From a bacterium TMED198 (GTDB taxonomy: Bacteria; Fidelibacterota; Marinisomatia; SCGC-AAA003-L08; D37C17): 9,779 nucleotides of DNA. The stretch lies in the NCBI GenBank assembly GCA_002170735.1, contig NHIV01000050.1, forward strand, positions 1 to 9,779. The letters run 5' to 3'. The notes below the pieces were generated by a model. The model did no database searches, had not been told where the DNA came from, and saw nothing but the letters and a program-made list of their open reading frames with translations. Numbering within the stretch: position 1 is the first letter of the stretch; every line of letters starts with the position of its first letter. Shown in pieces: positions 6,971 to 9,779 of the stretch. Both the position numbers and the translations under genes were made by a program.

Positions 6971-7440
6971 TATTTTGGCTCAATTGATTTTAATGTTAAA
7001 ATACAATCCTTTAAGGCTTTATGTTGCCACTTTATTAAAATCAGATAATGTATCAAACCTAAGTTAGCCAATATAATGTAAAAATAAGGATCAAGAAATT
7101 CATTATCAACAGCGCCTGCAATTATATATGCAGAACCAACAATCAAAACACTAAGCATTGTATGGGAGTAATTCTTTGATTTGTTGTTTAATATTTTCTT
7201 TGAACGATTTTGAGGAAGGTTGGATATACTTACTATTCCCCTAGATAGTCCGACTATGTAAAATAAAACAAAAGATTGAGTGATTGAATACAGCATTGAT
7301 CCAAAAAATGCATTACTATCAAAAAAGACATAGTTTGAATCAAACATAAAAAAAATAACCTGCCCATAAATAATTGATGTCGAAACGATTACGAATGATG
7401 AGATTATCAATAAATAGCTTAAATATAAAAGAATGTACAT
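6970..7440 (-). CDS. Four-helix membrane protein of unknown function, first gene of the oxidase operon
   Basis: This 156-aa protein has four predicted membrane helices (about 3-30, 45-66, 93-112 and 118-138). A basic, polar loop between the second and third (about 67-92, with SRG and KKILNNKSKN) suggests a cytoplasmic loop. H131 and H140 flank the end of the last helix (GLIHYLILIKWQH), but no paired-His heme pattern is convincing. I do not recognise the family. It is the promoter-proximal gene of the minus-strand respiratory operon and its stop overlaps the 53-aa gene. No clear Shine-Dalgarno precedes ATG 7440. Confidence 0.7.
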   Translation of the reverse strand: MYILLYLSYLLIISSFVIVSTSIIYGQVIFFMFDSNYVFFDSNAFFGSMLYSITQSFVLFYIVGLSRGIVSISNLPQNRSKKILNNKSKNYSHTMLSVLIVGSAYIIAGAVDNEFLDPYFYIILANLGLIHYLILIKWQHKALKDCILTLKSIEPK

Positions 7441-7524
7441 TTTTAGAAACTAAATTGTTTGTTTGTTTAACTAATACAATACTAAATTTTAATATAATTA
7501 TTTACCGATATAAAGGAGTATTAC
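7441..7524. promoter_or_regulatory. Divergent intergenic region between the oxidase operon and the copper genes
   Basis: These 84 bases separate the two start codons, so promoters for both directions are expected here. For the plus strand there is a TATAAT -10 candidate (7493-7498) without a convincing -35, and a strong Shine-Dalgarno AAAGGAG (7512-7518) six bases before ATG 7525. A short TTTG-type tandem run (about 7455-7468) lies in the middle. No clear minus-strand promoter or operator palindrome was seen. The arrangement would allow joint control of the oxidase and copper-handling genes, which is an inference. Confidence 0.45.
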
Positions 7525-8211
7525 ATGAAAACACTAAAAACCTTGCAATTTTTAATACCTTTTCTATTTACAGGTACTATATTAGCGGGCTCGCTTACTG
7601 GAAACATTAAATTTGATTCTAAAAAAGTTAAAAAACTAGCAAACAAAAAAGCAAAACAGCAAATTTGTGGAAAAGGAAAGTCTCCAATACCATATGAGTC
7701 AGTAAGAGTTGATGAAAAAGGTAATTTTCAAAATGTTATTGTCTGGCTCAAAACTAATAAAAAAGTTGAGGCACCTAAAGATCCTGTTATTCTAGATCAG
7801 CTAGGTTGTAGATATACTCCACATGTATTCTCATTAGTTAAAGGACAAGAGCTTAGGATAAAAAACAGTGACAAGGAAATGCATAACGTTAACTCTCAAT
7901 CGAAAATAAATCCATTCAATGCAGGTCAGCCAGCAGGTACTCCTGACTTAGTAAAAGCATGGACAAAAACTGAAGAGCCCTTTAAAATAAAGTGTGATGT
8001 TCATGGATGGATGAGCGCTTATGGTATTGTTCTTGATCATCCATATGTTTCTATCTCTGACAGTAAAGGAAACTATAAAATAGAAAATATTCCACCAGGT
8101 GAATATGAAGTAATAGCGTGGCAAGAAAAGTTTGGTGATAAAGGAAAAATTTCAAATAAAGTTACTATTAGCGATAAAGATACAAAACTTGATATTACTT
8201 TCAAAAAATAG
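7525..8211 (+). CDS. Exported cupredoxin-like protein with carboxypeptidase-regulatory-like C-terminal domain
   Basis: This 228-aa protein is predicted to be periplasmic. A signal peptide covers residues 1-21 (likely cleaved after TILA). The middle contains LGCRYTPHV (93-101), NSDKEMHNVN (114-123) and KCDVHGWM (156-163). H120, C157, H160 and M163 are plausible type 1 copper ligands in the order seen in plastocyanin-like proteins (His, then C-x2-H-x-M-like loop). From about H172 (DHPYVSISD) onward is a beta domain with GNYKIENIPPGEYEVIAW (182-199), typical of carboxypeptidase-regulatory-like folds. Proteins of this build commonly accompany oxidase or SCO genes. It may carry electrons or copper, but redox activity is unproven. 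The start is firm, with AAAGGAG six bases upstream. Confidence 0.8.
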   Translation: MKTLKTLQFLIPFLFTGTILAGSLTGNIKFDSKKVKKLANKKAKQQICGKGKSPIPYESVRVDEKGNFQNVIVWLKTNKKVEAPKDPVILDQLGCRYTPHVFSLVKGQELRIKNSDKEMHNVNSQSKINPFNAGQPAGTPDLVKAWTKTEEPFKIKCDVHGWMSAYGIVLDHPYVSISDSKGNYKIENIPPGEYEVIAWQEKFGDKGKISNKVTISDKDTKLDITFKK

Positions 8212-8215
8212 GTTA

Positions 8216-9082
8216 ATGAAATATAATTTTATTTTTAAAAAGGTAGCTCTAATTTGCTACCTTTTTTTTATAACTTTCAGTTGCTCCAATAAGTCTTCAT
8301 ATAAAGTTAAAGGGGTCATCAATGGAATATATCCAGACAAAATGAAAATGCTCATTGATCATGATACTATACCAGGATTTATGGATCCGATGGAAATGGA
8401 ATTTAATATTCACCCAAGTGTAAATTTGGAAAAGTTTAATTTAAAGGATAGCGTGCACTTCCTTTTAACTCTAGAGGATAAAAAACATTTTTCATCTTCT
8501 TTTTCAATTATTGGAAAATCACTTGAAAATAAAAAAAATGTGAATAATACTTGGGAGAAAGACATATATGATCCAATTGAAATTGGTGATACTATATATA
8601 ATGCTTCATTTTTAAATACCTCAAATGATCTTGTGAGAATTTCTGATAGCAATGGAAAAATAAGACTAATTTCATACATCTTTTCAAAGTGCCCGATGCC
8701 TGATATGTGCCCAGCAATTGTTTATAAAAATCAATATCTTGCAAATTACTTCAAGGAAAATAACAATATTGAATTTATTCTTATTAGTTTTGATTATCTT
8801 TATGACTCTCCAAATGTTCTAAAAAATATCTATGGAATAATGGAAAAAGAAAATTCAAATATTAAGTTTTTTTCAAGTAAAGGTAGAGTAAATGATCTGT
8901 ATATAATCACCAAACAATCAATGTGTCAATTTTGGGGTGTAGAAGAAAACAATATAGGTCATACAATGAGATCAATTTTAATTGGTCCAAGTGGTGAGTT
9001 ACTACATGCCTATGATGGGACAGATTGGGAGACTTCAATAGCAAGACAAGATATAAATAATATGCTCAAAATGTACTACTAA
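8216..9082 (+). CDS. CusF-like copper-binding domain fused to SCO1/SenC domain, probable lipoprotein
   Basis: This 288-aa protein probably matures the CuA site of the oxidase. Residues 1-22 are a hydrophobic signal followed by C23 (ITFSC), a loose lipobox, so the protein is probably membrane-anchored by lipid. Residues about 29-100 match the CusF-like fold: H49 with IPGFMDPMEMEF (52-63) gives His/Met copper ligands, including M56, M59 and M61. Residues about 118-288 are a SCO/thioredoxin fold. Its copper-binding cysteines C159 and C165 are spaced C-x5-C (CPMPDMC) rather than the classical C-x3-C, and the third ligand is H249 (IGHTMRSILIGPSG). The frame is open to 8132, but that would overlap the cupredoxin gene and bury the signal peptide, so ATG 8216 is chosen; its ribosome site is weak. 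A terminator-like hairpin lies over codons 8-18. Confidence 0.85.
   Translation: MKYNFIFKKVALICYLFFITFSCSNKSSYKVKGVINGIYPDKMKMLIDHDTIPGFMDPMEMEFNIHPSVNLEKFNLKDSVHFLLTLEDKKHFSSSFSIIGKSLENKKNVNNTWEKDIYDPIEIGDTIYNASFLNTSNDLVRISDSNGKIRLISYIFSKCPMPDMCPAIVYKNQYLANYFKENNNIEFILISFDYLYDSPNVLKNIYGIMEKENSNIKFFSSKGRVNDLYIITKQSMCQFWGVEENNIGHTMRSILIGPSGELLHAYDGTDWETSIARQDINNMLKMYY
8237..8269 (+). terminator. Strong intrinsic-terminator hairpin inside the SCO signal-peptide codons
   Basis: AAAAAGGTAGC (8237-8247) pairs perfectly with GCTACCTTTTT (8256-8266) across an eight-base loop, and a run of eight T (8262-8269) follows. This has the form of a rho-independent terminator for the cupredoxin gene, which ends at 8211. 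It also encodes residues 8-18 of the SCO-fusion protein. It may act as an attenuator that is relieved when ribosomes occupy the leader codons. The hairpin is directly visible; its regulatory effect is inferred. Confidence 0.7.
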
Positions 9083-9288
9083 AGCAGTTTGTCTTGATCT
9101 TCTTCTAAATCCTTTTTCCAGCTCTTCTTTGATTCTAAAACTCTAAAACACAACACAGTTGTCATTATAACCAATAAGATTATGGCAAATATCTTTTGAA
9201 TTAAACTTTCTCTATTATGGAAGAAGACTAAAATTACTGTAATAATCCATAGAAATTTATAAGTTAAATGGATAGCTCTTTCACTCAC
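9079..9288 (-). CDS. Small two-helix membrane protein coupled to the rhodanese gene
   Basis: Taking GTG 9288 as the start gives a 69-aa protein (VSERAIHL to DQDKLL) with helices at about 12-24 and 32-50 and a charged tail (KKSWKKDLEEDQDK). The start overlaps the rhodanese TGA by eight bases, implying coupled translation. TTG 9294 or ATG 9318 are alternatives, and no clear Shine-Dalgarno decides between them. The frame is open to 9411, but that part is most likely an out-of-frame reading of the rhodanese. The family is unknown. Its stop codon overlaps the convergent SCO-fusion stop by four bases. Confidence 0.5.
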   Translation of the reverse strand: MSERAIHLTYKFLWIITVILVFFHNRESLIQKIFAIILLVIMTTVLCFRVLESKKSWKKDLEEDQDKLL

Positions 9289-9595
9289 TTTCAATACAGT
9301 TAGTTTTCCATCCCTCATACCCTCCATCAAGAGAATAAACATTCTTATAACCAAGTTCACAAAGTGACTGACTAAACCCTTGACTGCTATTACCATGATA
9401 GCAACATACAATAATATTAGCTTCTTTACTAGTTTGATCTATAAAGTCCTTTACTATATTATTTGTAATATTAACAAATCCCTCTATATGACCATCTTTA
9501 TATGCATCTGGCATTCTAATATCTATTAATGAAAAATCATCTAAATTCAGATTTTTCATTTCTGTAAAAGAGATATGTCTAAATAATTTCTTCAT
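9281..9595 (-). CDS. glpE: GlpE-type single-domain rhodanese (thiosulfate sulfurtransferase)
   Basis: This 104-aa cytoplasmic protein has one rhodanese domain. The active loop is CCYHGNSSQG (64-73), with catalytic C65 carrying the persulfide. The same loop (CYHGNSS) and almost the same Cys position occur in E. coli GlpE, and YSLDGGYEGW (87-96) matches the conserved C-terminal part. LIDIRMPDAYKDGHIEG (23-39) is the usual N-terminal rhodanese signature. GlpE transfers sulfur from thiosulfate to cyanide or thiols in vitro; its physiological acceptor is uncertain, and the glp name here reflects similarity only, since no glycerol genes are nearby. ATG 9595 has an AGGA about ten bases upstream. The downstream membrane gene overlaps its end. 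Confidence 0.85.
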   Translation of the reverse strand: MKKLFRHISFTEMKNLNLDDFSLIDIRMPDAYKDGHIEGFVNITNNIVKDFIDQTSKEANIIVCCYHGNSSQGFSQSLCELGYKNVYSLDGGYEGWKTNCIESE

Positions 9596-9666
9596 TTTTA
9601 TCTTTTCCTAAGTTTGAATTAATATAATAAATTCTACAATGTAAATTAACAACTAAGGAATTGTTT
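9596..9666. promoter_or_regulatory. Divergent promoter region between the rhodanese and CDGSH genes
   Basis: On the minus strand TTGTTA (9647-9652) and TATTAT (9624-9629) are separated by 17 bases, a good sigma70-type promoter for the rhodanese. On the plus strand a TATAAT (9623-9628) overlaps that -10 box, and TTGAAT (9614-9619) with TACAAT (9635-9640) is an alternative pair at a short 15-base spacing. AAGGA (9655-9659), seven bases before ATG 9667, is the ribosome site of the CDGSH gene. The assignments are by pattern only. Confidence 0.4.
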
Positions 9667-9779
9667 ATGATACCAGAAAGTTCACTAACTGTTAAAATAA
9701 AATCAAACACAAAGTGTAGTATATGTACATGTGGCAAAAGTAAATCTATGCCCTACTGCGACAATGAACATAGGCAATA
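9667..9779 (+). CDS. CDGSH-type iron-sulfur domain protein (3' truncated by window edge)
   Basis: The first 37 codons are visible. The motif CTCGKSKSMPYCDNEH gives three Cys and one His (C20, C22, C31, H35), the ligand set of CDGSH (mitoNEET-type) [2Fe-2S] proteins. The signature reads CDNEH instead of CDGSH, a change outside the ligands. These proteins carry a labile cluster and are linked to redox sensing or cluster transfer; the bacterial role is mostly unknown. The start is supported by AAGGA seven bases upstream. It is divergent from the rhodanese across 71 bases. Confidence 0.8.
   Translation, partial: MIPESSLTVKIKSNTKCSICTCGKSKSMPYCDNEHRQ

Noticed and set aside
7374..7610. Plus-strand open frame spanning the divergent promoter region
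   Set aside because: It runs through the intergenic region and out of frame into the cupredoxin gene, which has a strong ribosome site and signal peptide.
8132..8215. N-terminal extension of the SCO-fusion gene
   Set aside because: It would overlap the cupredoxin coding sequence and place 28 Lys/Leu-rich residues before an evident signal peptide.
8410..8679. Minus-strand open frame opposite the SCO-fusion gene
   Set aside because: It is antisense to the conserved copper domains of the real gene.
9289..9411. N-terminal extension of the small membrane protein after the rhodanese
   Set aside because: It is an out-of-frame reading of the conserved rhodanese active-loop region.

Overview
This AT-rich, gene-dense window looks like part of a free-living marine bacterial chromosome. 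Gene boundaries are mostly a few bases or overlapping. The best guess for the source is a low-GC member of the FCB group, such as Candidatus Marinimicrobia (SAR406). This rests on the clamp-loader delta' protein, which has an FCB-style insertion after its zinc module, and on the make-up of the cytochrome oxidase cluster. The rhodanese, however, looks like gammaproteobacterial GlpE, so a low-GC marine gammaproteobacterium such as SAR86 cannot be excluded from sequence reading alone.

Layout. (1) Positions 1-2461, plus strand: the tail of an unrecognised gene, an EnvC-like coiled-coil/LytM protein with a degenerate active site, and holB (DNA polymerase III delta'), all joined by overlapping stop/start codons. 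(2) Positions 2472-7440, minus strand: a nine-gene respiratory operon. In transcription order it encodes a four-helix membrane protein of unknown function (156 aa), a 53-aa two-helix protein, a 2x[4Fe-4S] ferredoxin, oxidase subunits I, III and IV, a 69-aa two-helix protein, a 72-aa protein with a CAVCYG motif, and subunit II with its CuA site. Subunit II comes last, which is unusual. (3) Positions 7525-9082, plus strand, divergent from the oxidase operon: an exported cupredoxin-like protein and a lipoprotein-like fusion of a CusF-type copper-binding domain with a SCO/thioredoxin-fold domain. A strong intrinsic-terminator hairpin lies inside the signal-peptide codons of the second gene. (4) Positions 9079-9595, minus strand: a GlpE-type rhodanese and an overlapping small two-helix membrane protein. 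(5) From 9667, plus strand: the start of a CDGSH-type iron-sulfur protein, cut by the window edge.

How it fits together. The central block is an aa3-type (family A1) heme-copper oxidase. Next to it, divergently transcribed, are proteins expected to handle copper and mature the CuA centre (CusF-SCO) and perhaps carry electrons or copper in the periplasm (the cupredoxin). The parts least explained by known biology are the ferredoxin and the four small membrane proteins in the oxidase operon, and the terminator embedded in the SCO coding sequence.

No tRNA, rRNA, CRISPR array, insertion sequence or phage gene was seen. No stretch of more than 300 bases lacks a gene. Several start sites are set here downstream of the longest open frame, because Shine-Dalgarno sequences, signal peptides or overlaps favour the shorter form.
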